From Gymnopilus junonius (Eukaryota > Basidiomycota > Agaricomycetes > Agaricales > Galerinaceae): 29,633 nt of DNA. The DNA is taken from NCBI GenBank assembly GCA_015501075.1, contig JADNYJ010000398.1:1-29633 (forward strand). The letters are read 5' to 3'. Both the position numbers and the translations under genes were made by a program. The notes under the pieces are model-generated. The model saw only the letters and a list, made by a program, of their open reading frames with translations, had not been told where the DNA came from and did not search any database. Position 1 is the stretch's first letter, and the number at the start of each line of letters is the position of its first letter. Positions 1 to 8,200 of this stretch are shown here, in pieces.

Positions 1-18
1 TGAGGAGAAAACAAAACT

Positions 19-2602
19 TTACTGAAGCGCCGCTTGAGAGCTATGGATAGCAGAAATAGCCAAGGCTTTAGTTTTGTTATTTTGCTTCTTCGAAACTCGG
101 GTCTTCGTCAGGTAAGCGCGCTTCATTAATATGAATTCATCGCCATGAAGTTTGTAGAATGATTCATATAGTTGGACAGTGGGGTGGGATGGTTGTCGTT
201 AATGTGAGCCTTGAGATTGTATTTCCAAACCACTTTTGGACAAATCGGGCATTTAAGCGGATGGTTCGTGCATGGTTGGTTCTCGGTAAAAGACTGCGCA
301 GTCTTGAGGCTAACCTTTCGACGACTAGGGCATGTTGACTTTTGCATATCAATGGAAAATATTTGACCATGTCATGTAAGGAAGATCTCGCACTGAGAAT
401 TAAGGCAAAAACCACAAGGACTCATGCGTCCTTGCAACCTTGGGTCATGGAGAATATGGCGCCCATATGTTTGAGAAGATCTGGGCCGGAAAGCGCCTCA
501 AGTGAGAGGCCAGGGCAAAGGGAGCATGTAGGCGAGTCCTCTTCATACAATCGAAGAGCATCAACGGCATCTGCTTGGCAAGCGAAGCATGCTTCTCCTG
601 GTGAATAAAACATGTAAGAATTATGGAACTTTGGATCAACAATGCTAATACATACCTAACGATGACCTATATGGGAAAGAATCACTTACCGCCACAGATG
701 GGAGGTGGTGGATACTGTCTTTGACCCTCTCATAAAGGATCGCCGATGTGCCACAAAGATCTGATGTCTCGAAAATGTATGTATCTTCCCCAGTATTACG
801 TCCGCGAGATGCTGGCTGGACATCTGGATCAATCAATTCAACCCATTGACCCTCAATATCCCGAAAGGCTGAACGCGCTTCAAAATTCCCATTCCATTCC
901 CAATCTGGAGTACCCTGCTCAGGCCTTTGATCATGAATCAAACTCAACTTCATGATTTGACCATGGATGTGAACATTGGGTTCCCCAAGGAGGTTGGAAG
1001 GGAGAGACTGAACATTGGCAGCATCGTGATGGATACCCAGCACCTGAAAGGCAGCAAGAAAGAGTTTGTTGTTGCAATGCACAACAGTCAGGGCTGGATC
1101 AAGCACACACAACACATTCTCGTCCTCAGAGGTTGGAAGAGGAGGAGGTAACAACAGCTCGGCACTTGACTTGGACTCGTTATACTGCGAGTAGCCATGA
1201 ACACGCTTCAGACAGTCTTTAGAATTTGCAACAGTGAGTGGGTTGGAGTAAAGACGAAGGACACTGGCTTTGTGAACCTTCTTTGACGTGGTGGGATCAA
1301 TTGATATCCATGCACTGGGTGGCACATTCTGATTTGCTGATGCAGATTTTTGGGCTTCGGAGAGCTCAGCAGTTCCCGCTATATCATCGACATCCAAATC
1401 TTCATCATCATTAGGTGTCTCCCCATCAGTACCCTCAGCCTCGGCTATAGGAGCATCATCCCATTCCTCTTCTGTCTCCTCGTGCTCACCAGCATGTTGG
1501 CCATCAACCAGTACAACCTTTCCCTCACCAAATGGACACATAATATCATATCCACCAGCTTTCCTCATGTCATCAAAGGGGATGGGTATTTCACCTCGGC
1601 AAGCTCAGCCTCGGCAAGTTGACAACCTGATGACCACGACCCCAAAAGGACTACATTGCTGACTTTGATGTCGCCCTTCCAAGAGCGAGGATTGATGTGG
1701 TCATATTTGCTTGAAATATCGCTTGAGCTTAAATCGCTAGGCAGACGTTGAAGATTAAGGTGGCGAGCTTGACCACCCCACTCTGGATGCAGTTCGAGAA
1801 TCTTGACACATTGGACAGTGCCGTCAATGTGGTTGGCAAGCTGGAGTTGATCAGCATTTGTATCATTGCCGACCATGGTGTGTACTTTACCGAAAACCTT
1901 TTCCAGGCCATCAGTTCCGAGTAAAATGATCCAGAACGACCCTTCTGGATTGTCTATCTGAGTCTTTGCAACACAAAAATGTACATTCTTGATCATAGAC
2001 ATGACATCAAAGAATGTCTGGACAGGAATAAAGTCGCCCTTGTCTTTGTGGTACATAGCAAGAATTAAATGTGCCACTGCACTGAGATGAACAAGCTGGT
2101 CATGAAGGGAAAGTTCAACATCCAGATAGGCACTTAAAAGATGATGGTAGATGCGCCCAAGAAGGTGCAGGACTCGACGTGTGGCTTGGATCATTGGACT
2201 GTCTGTTGATGATGCAGGAGGCAACAGTGAAATTGAATGGAGAAGTTTGATCATGAGAATGACGTCTTGCTTGTCATTGGGTGCGAGAAGGGCATCGGCG
2301 GTGGATTCAGGCATCCCACATGCGACTAAGTGAAATTTGAGGGTCGACATACTGATTGGAATGCCATTAAGAGTCATTCCTTTAAGCATCCAGAGAAGCG
2401 TATTACGGAACTGCTTTAGGACATGTTTCCAGTGGAAGTCACAAGTCAATTCATCATTGCCGCATTTGAGATTAAAAAACGGCAAAGACGAAAGGAGGTG
2501 ATGAAGCTTGCTCATCGGAGAGGGGGTCGAGGTGAGAGTAATGGCAATGAGTGCACAACAGCGGCGAGAATCTCTGTCAGAGGCGATACAATAATTCTGC
2601 AT
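19..2602 (-). pseudogene. C-terminal part of a multi-copy mushroom protein with Cys/His fingers, unknown function
   Basis: I recognise this only as a recurrent family of hypothetical proteins in Agaricomycetes; no function is known to me. The core runs from 2602 (CIASD, then CDFHWKHV, FWIILLGTDGLE, MVGND and HINPRSWKGD), continues in another frame from 1568 to 656, and crosses a 58-bp intron. It then carries Cys-rich pairs (CFAC, CSLC, CGFC) and a C2H2-like finger, CPIC-x11-H-x4-H, at 251-189. The last frame ends at the TAA at 21-19. Breaks: a frame change at the ATGA overlap 1565-1568; a one-base loss near 448 in the stretch HMGA/ILHDP; an in-frame TGA at 374-372; and one extra base near 180. 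Relatives extend further at the N-terminus, so the gene is truncated where it meets the transposase near 2,610. I infer a dead copy. Sequencing error could explain single frameshifts but not all the breaks together. Confidence 0.6.
598..655 (-). other. Spliceosomal intron in the finger-protein pseudogene
   Basis: On the minus strand the donor GTATGT starts at 655 and the acceptor CAG ends at 598, giving 58 bp, a normal basidiomycete size. Splicing joins the frame ending SFPYRSSL to GEACFAC and removes the stop that otherwise closes the upstream frame. The resulting SFPYR..GE.CF.C order is what I remember of the family. Confidence 0.6.
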
Positions 2603-2619
2603 TTTCTAGGCTCTGCGAT

Positions 2620-3550
2620 CCTCGAAGTCAGTTTACAGCAGATATTCGCCCTCATGCCATCTGTTTTGGCAAGATATCTCAACTTTGCACAGGACATCTT
2701 ATATGATATGCTTCACTCTCTCAAGGCCATGGTGATCAGCATGCCCAAGATGGAGGCCAAGTTCAAACATTTATCTTCTCTCATATGCAAATGTCATCCC
2801 CTTCTGGATGGTGCTTTTGGCTCTATAGACAGCCTGTCTCTGCTTGTGCAGGAGTCAGATGATCCTGAACTCAAAAACGCAACCTACAATGGCTGGAAGA
2901 CAGATCATACTATCAATAATGTTCTCGTTTTCTCTCCAGAAGGTATCTTTCTTCTTATTATCACTTGTATTGGATTTTATTCACTGGCATTGGCTTCAGG
3001 TCTTGTTATTGCTGCTGTCCTTAATGCGCCAGGTAGCTGGCATGATGCCTGCATTGCATGACCAATTTTCAATAAGCTGCACACTGATGTTCCAGAGGGA
3101 CACTTTCTGGTTGCAGATATAGCATTTCCTCAAGGCCCATTTTCAATAGAAGGCAAGATTCAAGCACCACTCAAGTCTGGTGAGAGGATTCCCTGAGAAC
3201 AACATGCCCAGGAAATGACCCTTGCTATAAATTGACAGCTCCTTTCATACTGTCAAACTGCTGAATGGGGGATGAGAACCCTTCAAGGCTCATTTGGATG
3301 ACTATGAGTACCTCTCAAGATCAGTTCTAAGGCTCATCATTGATGCCTCATCGAAACCTGTGTCCATCTATCCAATGTATGTGCTCGCTGGGTGGGAATC
3401 AGTCAGATTCGAAATGTATACATGCCAATATGGAGGGCCTCAGAGGATGAGCGGTTATGGTTGAATTTAGGAGATATGATGTTTGGAGATATTCGAAAAT
3501 GGGATCGGGTTTCACATTTTCATCTCTTGGTGGAGGAACCAGAAAAGTAA
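2620..3550 (+). pseudogene. PIF/Harbinger-type DDE transposase (DDE_Tnp_4-like), N-terminally truncated
   Basis: DDE endonuclease that would cut and paste its transposon. One frame can be followed from about 2620 to the TAA at 3548-3550. It shows LARYLNFAQ, GAFGSID (first Asp, codon 2828), NATYNGWK, VLVFSPEG, LNAPGSWHDA, VADIAFP (second Asp, codon 3116), QTAEWGMR (Glu, codon 3263) and GISQIRNVY at the C-terminus, so all three catalytic acids are present. A 57-bp intron interrupts the codon after SPE. The frame is broken by six stops, all TGA, at 3059, 3194, 3233, 3299, 3305 and 3341. At several of these sites relatives have Arg (for example GSFG-R-L-R-VPL), implying CGA to TGA changes. The N-terminal third is missing: upstream of about 2610 this frame is only antisense to the minus-strand gene. 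It converges on the Myb-like gene 30 bp downstream. Confidence 0.85.
2943..2999 (+). other. Intron inside the Harbinger transposase
   Basis: GTATCT at 2943 to CAG ending at 2999, 57 bp. It is a multiple of three without stops, so the frame reads through it as a hydrophobic insertion that relatives lack. Removing it joins SPEG directly to LVIAAVLNAPGSWHD, the expected order. Its presence shows that this copy spread as DNA and is not a retrocopy. Confidence 0.7.
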
Positions 3551-3578
3551 CTTTATTTCACAAATTAAACTTTTTAAA

Positions 3579-5349
3579 CTAAGCCCGAGTGAGCTCTACT
3601 GATTCTACATCCCCATCAACATTCTTTTTAGGTGTCAGCTTCATAAGCATCCCCCCTTCATGATCATGAGACAACTGGTACCTTGAAGTACTTGTGACAG
3701 GAGCAGTGCTATGAGAAGATGGTGAGTGAGTATATCTGCAGGACTTGGGGTGGCAGTACCTTTCTGTGCTTGACTCATCAGAAAGATAGTGGTGCTGATG
3801 GTGTCGATCATGCCCACAGGAGTCATCAAGCTGTCGGTGAAGAGCTTCACATTCTTTCTGGGCCTGGTCATGAAGTTCTCTCATTAATTCCTCCTTGCCC
3901 TTGGCCTTGTCTGCACAGCAAATTTCTTGATTTAGCTTGTCCTGAAGGGTGTCCAAATGAAGGCACAGTTCATGGATCTCAGCTTGGGCTGAGGTAAGCT
4001 GAGTGAGTTGCATTGATGACATCAGGTGGGATTCATCATGTTTGCATACTCGGTCCTCACTGAAGAAGGACCCAATAGTCTCTAACACCCCACTAGCTTG
4101 CAAAGCCGCGGAATTGACATGAGGAGGCTTCTTTTCAAGAGGGTTAGTCACTTTATAGCCCTTAATGATGAGAGAAGACTTGTCTTCTTTTTTGTCCTTT
4201 GCCTTTGCCTTGGCCTTCACCTCCTCAGCCTTCTTTCCCTTTGCTTCCACAACATTCTTCTCCTCTTTGATGATCTTATCCTTCACGGTCACTGCAGTTG
4301 CTTCTTCATCATCTGATAACTCAATGACAGACCCTTTGGTGGGATCTTCAGAATCTTCAGAACTGTCCTCTGAGTCTTCATCATCATCCACTGCAACTGT
4401 ACCTGAGCATTCCTCAAGCATCACATTGGCTTAAAGGGCTTGCAGGTATAGGCCTGGTCAGTGAGGGTCACCAGTGGGCTTCTCCAAGGCTACTTTGACA
4501 AGCTGGAGGGGAAAAGGTCAGAAAATAATCAAATACATATTTTAAGCATACCCAATCAAATTTTTCCTTCAAAGAGCAGTTGAAACGCTCTGAAAACCCA
4601 TTAGCCTTAGCCTATATATTGTATTCTTCTGTAAGGTTGTCCCAGCCATGCCCTCCAATTGGGAGCCGCTCCTTGATGAGGTCAACGATCTTGATCTGTT
4701 CTTCTGGTCTGTAGTTTTTCACCCCTGGTTTGCAACCTCCCCTTTTTTCATCAGCCTCACCATCTAGTTCATCCTTCTCATCCTTCTTCTTCTTTCCCTT
4801 CCCTTTTCCCTTTGCCTTCTCATTCACCTTCACTTCCTTCCCCTCACCTGCTTTAACCACCTTCAGCACTGACTTCAAATTTTTGGCAGGCTGATGATGA
4901 TGTCCTGGTTCAGGCTTTGGTGCTAGAATAGACTCACCCTCCATCGGAAGCCCATCAGGAGATGATTCATGAGCCTTTGGAGATGAAGAGTGGCCTAAAA
5001 TGCTGTGTGGATAGTAGTACCCGGGATCAGGTGATGCTGGAACAGGGCTGTAGATGCTGGGCATAGGGTGAACTGGCTCAACCTTTGGAGTCTGTGGTGG
5101 TGGCAGCATTCTACCATACTGCATAGGAGCATATCCTGTGCCCATGAGATGAACCTGAGGGTTGTTTTGATGCTAGGTTTCATTTGAGCTTTGAATTGAA
5201 CTTAAAGATGAAGAAATTCATACCATATAATACACAGACTGTTCCCTAGCTCCATATTCTTGATGATGCCTCATGTCAGGAGGAAGGTGCAAAGGCGGCC
5301 CTGAAGGCAGCAGTGGATAAGGATGCTCATGATGATCTTGCTCATCCAT
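3579..5349 (-). pseudogene. Myb/SANT-like DNA-binding protein, decayed three-exon gene
   Basis: Exons, minus strand: 5349-5224 (ATG, MDEQDHHEHPYP...), 5154-4552 and 4502-3579, with introns 5223-5155 (69 bp) and 4551-4503 (49 bp), both GT..AG. The N-terminus is Pro/His-rich. A Lys-rich linker (KGKGKGKKKKDEKDE) leads into GVKNYRPEEQIKIVDLIKE, LPIGGHGWDNLTEEYN and KEKFDW/LVK..KPTGD, which matches the fungal Myb/SANT-like domain (DUF6818 type, from memory). An acidic stretch (EDSEDSSEDSED), a Lys/Ala-rich segment, a probable coiled coil (QLTSAQAEIHELCLHLDTLQ) and a His/Ser-rich tail follow. Stops lie in frame: TAG at 4614-4612, where a Trp codon is expected, and TGA and TAA early in exon 3. The gene sits tail-to-tail with the Harbinger transposase. 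Myb/SANT-like partners are known second genes of PIF/Harbinger elements, so I infer that role here. A host transcription-factor relative remains possible. Confidence 0.65.
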
Positions 5350-5399
5350 TTTGTCAGAACACATAGACAGTGATGGGCAAGTAGAGGATGGGATGCATA

Positions 5400-6025
5400 G
5401 GGAGCAAGAGATAAGCCTCAGATAGCGAAAAAAATGTAGGACATGGTCACAGGATCGCGAACGGACAGATCACCATCTTTACTATATTTGGGGGGTGGAA
5501 TACATCCAAAAGTGGATTGAGAGCATTTGAAGGCATTTAAAACTGTTTGAAACCATTTGCGGAGGGGTCGGGAGGCCTCTTCAGATTTACCAGTTTGAAG
5601 CAGTCTGAAGCATGCATTGAATTTGTCAACTTGCATGATCCAGTTCTGGCATCTCGGCTCAGACCAGTTTGAAGTAATTTACCATCATCAGATTGCTCTA
5701 AATTCCTTATGGGAAGTCATCCATTGACACTGCAGTGATCGCAGTCCTCACTACATTGATGAAACAAAACTGTGTCCATTATGCATTGCCATATAGATCT
5801 TGCAGTGAACCTACATTAGGATACAGGTAATGTAGCTGCATCGCAGTATGGCTGGCTTCAATGTAATGCAGCTGCATCTTTTGCAAACACTGATACATTA
5901 CAGTACAGACTTTGTAAGCTCTTTGCATAGTGACACAAAGACTGTCATAGAAATACATTCAAGTACAAATACTAGCTCTATTACATTGCAATGTAGTACT
6001 GGTCTGCACCACATGGTCCAGGGAT
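5400..6025. other. Non-coding stretch between the Harbinger remnant and the Copia region
   Basis: No gene is supported. Around 5515-5660 the words TTTGAAG and CAGTTTGAA recur. Between 5751 and 5998 the word TACATT and its complement AATGTA recur about eight times (separate repeat entry). Confidence 0.4.
5751..5998. repeat. Cluster of TACATT/AATGTA words including a 14-bp palindrome
   Basis: TACATT or AATGTA occurs near 5752, 5812, 5829, 5861, 5892, 5953 and 5982-5995. The last is the perfect palindrome TACATTGCAATGTA. Two of the sites sit beside GCAGCTGCAT or TAGCTGCATC. This could be the subterminal repeat zone of a transposon or simple decay of a tandem repeat; there is no coding sequence. 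Confidence 0.35.
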
Positions 6026-6441
6026 CTAAAGCTCATCATATCCTAACTCCTCCATATCCAGATCTACACCTGTTCTGTCACCTTCAGGGTCAAATCCCTC
6101 TTCTTTCAACACCTCTCCATCATCCCTATCATTGCTATAGACCCACTGATTCTTCACACTTCCAAAATCGTCCCTCAGAGTCTAGTGTCCCAGGTCCATA
6201 ACCTCTTCTGGATCATTGTCTTCATTGTCTGTGTCCAGGCATGTAATAAGAGTTCCTTATAATTCTGGAGCATGTAATGGAGCTTGAACTTGAACACTGT
6301 GTGGCTGTATAGATGTGGGAGCTTACCAGGAACCACTTGGCACTGTGGCATGCAAGGCAGTGAATCAGATTCACTGCCATCAGAATGCAAGATGCAGAGT
6401 GATCTGTTAAAATACTTAAGAGAAAGACTCAGTGTTTGCAA
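6026..6441 (-). pseudogene. Possible acidic C-terminal exon of an unidentified protein
   Basis: On the minus strand a frame reads DTDNEDNDPEEV, then after a TAG continues DFGSVKNQWVYSNDRDD and ends EELGYDEL at a TAG at 6028-6026. The acidic composition and the long frame suggest a coding remnant. A plausible intron (GTAAGC...CAG) lies between about 6330 and 6260. I do not recognise the family; a chance frame is possible. Confidence 0.25.
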
Positions 6442-6557
6442 GGCAAATGACTGATGAATATATTCACCTTAAGAGAAAGACTATATACAGTTAGTCATAC
6501 AGTATGTACAGTAGTTGGTTAAGGACTTACCTCAGTGTTTGTGAGGCAAATGACTGA
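6414..6557. repeat. Short interspersed direct repeats inside the interrupted Copia LTR region
   Basis: A 27-bp repeat (CTCAGTGTTTG..GGCAAATGACTGA) occurs at 6428-6454 and 6531-6557 with two mismatches. CTTAAGAGAAAGACT occurs at 6414-6428 and 6468-6482. They lie on the far side of the Tc1 element from the Copia coding end, where the rest of the LTR should be. Confidence 0.5.
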
Positions 6558-6650
6558 GGGAAGTTGATGCTATGGGACAGTATTTAAAGTAATCTACATA
6601 GCCGGAACATCCTAGCTCTAAGTACAGTAGATAGGATGAAGTAGAAACTA

Positions 6651-6780
6651 CAGTGAGGGACAAAACCATTACAATGTTTTATACATTTGAAGTAAACCAG
6701 GAATAACTTAGGAACCAAGCAAGCTAAAACCTTGAAATTTTAAATGTAGATAGCCCCAGGTATTATCTACCCAAACATAT
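6651..6780 (+). repeat. Left terminal inverted repeat of Tc1 element 1
   Basis: 130 bp, complementary to 7958-8086 including the blocks TAGATAGCCCCAGGTATTAT and AACTTAGGAACCAAGCAAGC. It carries the typical CAGTG terminus next to TA. Confidence 0.9.
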
Positions 6781-6783
6781 TGT

Positions 6784-7848
6784 TTGGGGTCAGATGAGAG
6801 AAAATGGGTGAGGAAAATGCCAGGGGAAGCACTTTCTGATAGGCTGGTGGAAGGCACAGTCAAGTTTGCAGAAGGAAACTTGATGTTTTGGGGCTGTATG
6901 TTTTGGGAAGGAGTTGGATATGGGACCAAGATTGATAGGAGGATAGATGCTGACCTTTATGTGTCTATCCTGGAAGATGAACTTCAGCAAAGTCTTGAAT
7001 ATTTCAACAAAAAACCTGAAGATGTCATTTTTCAGCAAGACAATGACCCCAAGCACAAGAGTAAAAAGGCAATGAAGTGGCTAGAAGACAGTGGTTTGGA
7101 AGTCATGATATTGCCACCTCAATCAGCAGACCTCAACACCTTTGGGTTTACCTCAAGGCTAGGCTTGCAGAGTATGAAACCCAGCCTTCTAGCATAGCAG
7201 AACTTTGGGAGAGGACACAGAAGGTGTGGAATCAGTGTTTGGAAGTTAGGTTAGTTAACTGGAAAATAACCGAGACCTAACTGGACTGTAACTGCAAATA
7301 ACTGGACTGCAGTTAGCAGTTAGTCAAGTTTGAACTTCAAGTAACTGGTTATTTTGCAGTTAACTAACTGGTTAGTGAAATGGATAAAAATTGGCCAAGT
7401 TATTGTCAAATCTGTGAATTTTAGATCAAAGTGCCAGTTTCTATGTAATAAAATCATAACTCTGTCAATTCTTAACCAAATTTAACATTCTTTGGGTCGT
7501 TAGGAAGCTAAAATGTATTACTACAACTAATACTGAGTGCTAAATACCTGGTTACTATCATTTATAACTGGTTTTTAAAGTTTCTGGTTATAACCAGTTA
7601 GTAACTGCAAATAACTGGTTTTTGGCAGTTATATGTGGTCCGGTTAGGTTATTTCAGGTCTCGGGGTAAAGGCTAACTAGTCTCGACCACAGTTAGCAAC
7701 CCTGGGACCCCAATAACTGGACCTAACTGGACTTTCAAACACTATGTGGAATGAAATTCCAGCTTCTGTATGTCAGAATTTGATAGAAAGTATGCCAAGG
7801 AGGGTTGCAGCTGTTGCAAAGGCCAAGGGAGGCTATACCAAGTACTAA
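6784..7848 (+). pseudogene. Tc1/mariner transposase, C-terminal half, split by a MITE
   Basis: Reads GSDERKWV, LMFWGCM, DADLYVSILEDEL, QQDNDPKH (second catalytic Asp), then PPQSADLN. About eight bases are missing near 7137, which removes the PIE part of the DLNPIE catalytic motif and shifts the frame into HLWVYLKARLAEYE and ELWERTQKVWN. The hAT MITE (7233-7744) follows; after it and one copy of the duplicated target TGTGGAAT the frame resumes as NEIPASVCQNLIESMPRRV and ends KAKGGYTKY at the TAA at 7846-7848. It is clearly homologous to the transposase at 24.3-25.3 kb. It is inactive: the N-terminal DNA-binding half and first Asp are absent and the catalytic Glu is lost. Confidence 0.9.
7233..7744. 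mobile_element. hAT-type MITE inserted in the Tc1 transposase
   Basis: 512 bp flanked by a perfect 8-bp duplication TGTGGAAT (7225-7232 and 7745-7752). The ends are CAGTGTTTGGAAGT and, complemented, TAGTGTTTGAAAGT. An 8-bp duplication and a (C/T)AGTG end are hAT hallmarks. It has no coding capacity. The word AACTGG or CCAGTT occurs about ten times, mostly as TAACTGG, in both outer parts, resembling the subterminal transposase-binding repeats of hAT elements. Confidence 0.85.
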
Positions 7849-7875
7849 ATACTCTAAATAGTATATAATTTTCAA

Positions 7876-7898
7876 GAGGGACAAAACCATTACAATGT
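7876..7898 (+). repeat. Internal direct copy of the Tc1 element's left terminus
   Basis: 23 bp identical to positions 6655-6677 of the left inverted repeat (GAGGGACAAAACC then ATTACAATGT), in the same orientation, about 60 bp inside the right inverted repeat. It could come from a nested or abortive insertion, or be part of the original 3' untranslated region. Confidence 0.7.
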
Positions 7899-7957
7899 AC
7901 TTGTGCTTTAAAATAATTTGTAGTGTGGGAATAAATTATGCTTACATAATCATTTAT

Positions 7958-8086
7958 ATATGTTTGGGTAGATAATACCTGGGGCTATCTACATTTAAAA
8001 TTTCAAGGTTTTAGCTTGCTTGGTTCCTAAGTTATTCCTGGTTTACTTCAAATGTATAAAAATTATAACAGTTTTGTCCCTCACTG
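7958..8086 (-). repeat. Right terminal inverted repeat of Tc1 element 1
   Basis: 129 bp, pairing with 6651-6780 and ending CCTCACTG before the TA duplication. Confidence 0.9.
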
Positions 8087-8088
8087 TA

Positions 8089-8193
8089 TATAGTGAGGCA
8101 GCATACTGAATAAGTAGAATGTATGCACCGCCTCATGATATCAAACAGAACAGCATGTCAGGATGGATTGTGTTTGCATCCCAAATTCCAACA
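8089..8193 (-). repeat. Copia 3' LTR, first segment, interrupted at its probable TATA box
   Basis: It begins TGTTGGAATTTGG right after the polypurine tract. At the far end it reads CTCACTATATA, joining after removal of the Tc1 element to GTTTCTACTTCATCC (6648 leftwards). CTATATAG is a plausible TATA box and supplied the TA target. I could not place the other LTR end with certainty. Confidence 0.65.
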
Positions 8194-8200
8194 CTCCCCC

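Larger units (their letters stand above)
2620..5400. mobile_element. PIF/Harbinger-like DNA transposon remnant (transposase plus Myb-like gene)
   Basis: The convergent transposase and Myb-like gene, with stop codons about 30 bp apart, match the two-gene layout of Harbinger elements. The left end is lost at the junction with the finger-protein pseudogene. I could not identify terminal inverted repeats or a 3-bp target duplication, so the outer limits are approximate and the grouping is inference. Confidence 0.5.
6651..8086 (+). mobile_element. Tc1/mariner element, internally deleted, with about 130-bp terminal inverted repeats
   Basis: The element begins CAGTGAGGGACAAAAC at 6651 and ends with the complement at 8086, flanked by TA on both sides (6649-6650 and 8087-8088), the Tc1/mariner target duplication. 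The inverted repeats (6651-6780 and 7958-8086) differ by a few bases and one indel. The left repeat runs straight into the middle of the transposase: everything before the GSDERKW segment is gone, including the first catalytic Asp. A 512-bp hAT MITE sits in the transposase. Without that insert the element would be about 0.9 kb, a non-autonomous deletion derivative. Confidence 0.9.

Noticed and set aside
2423..2610. N-terminal part of the 212-codon plus frame 2423-3061 as transposase
   Set aside because: This stretch is the complement of the better supported minus-strand gene; transposase similarity starts only near 2620.
6790..7056. Minus-strand 88-codon frame
   Set aside because: Antisense shadow of the Tc1 transposase.
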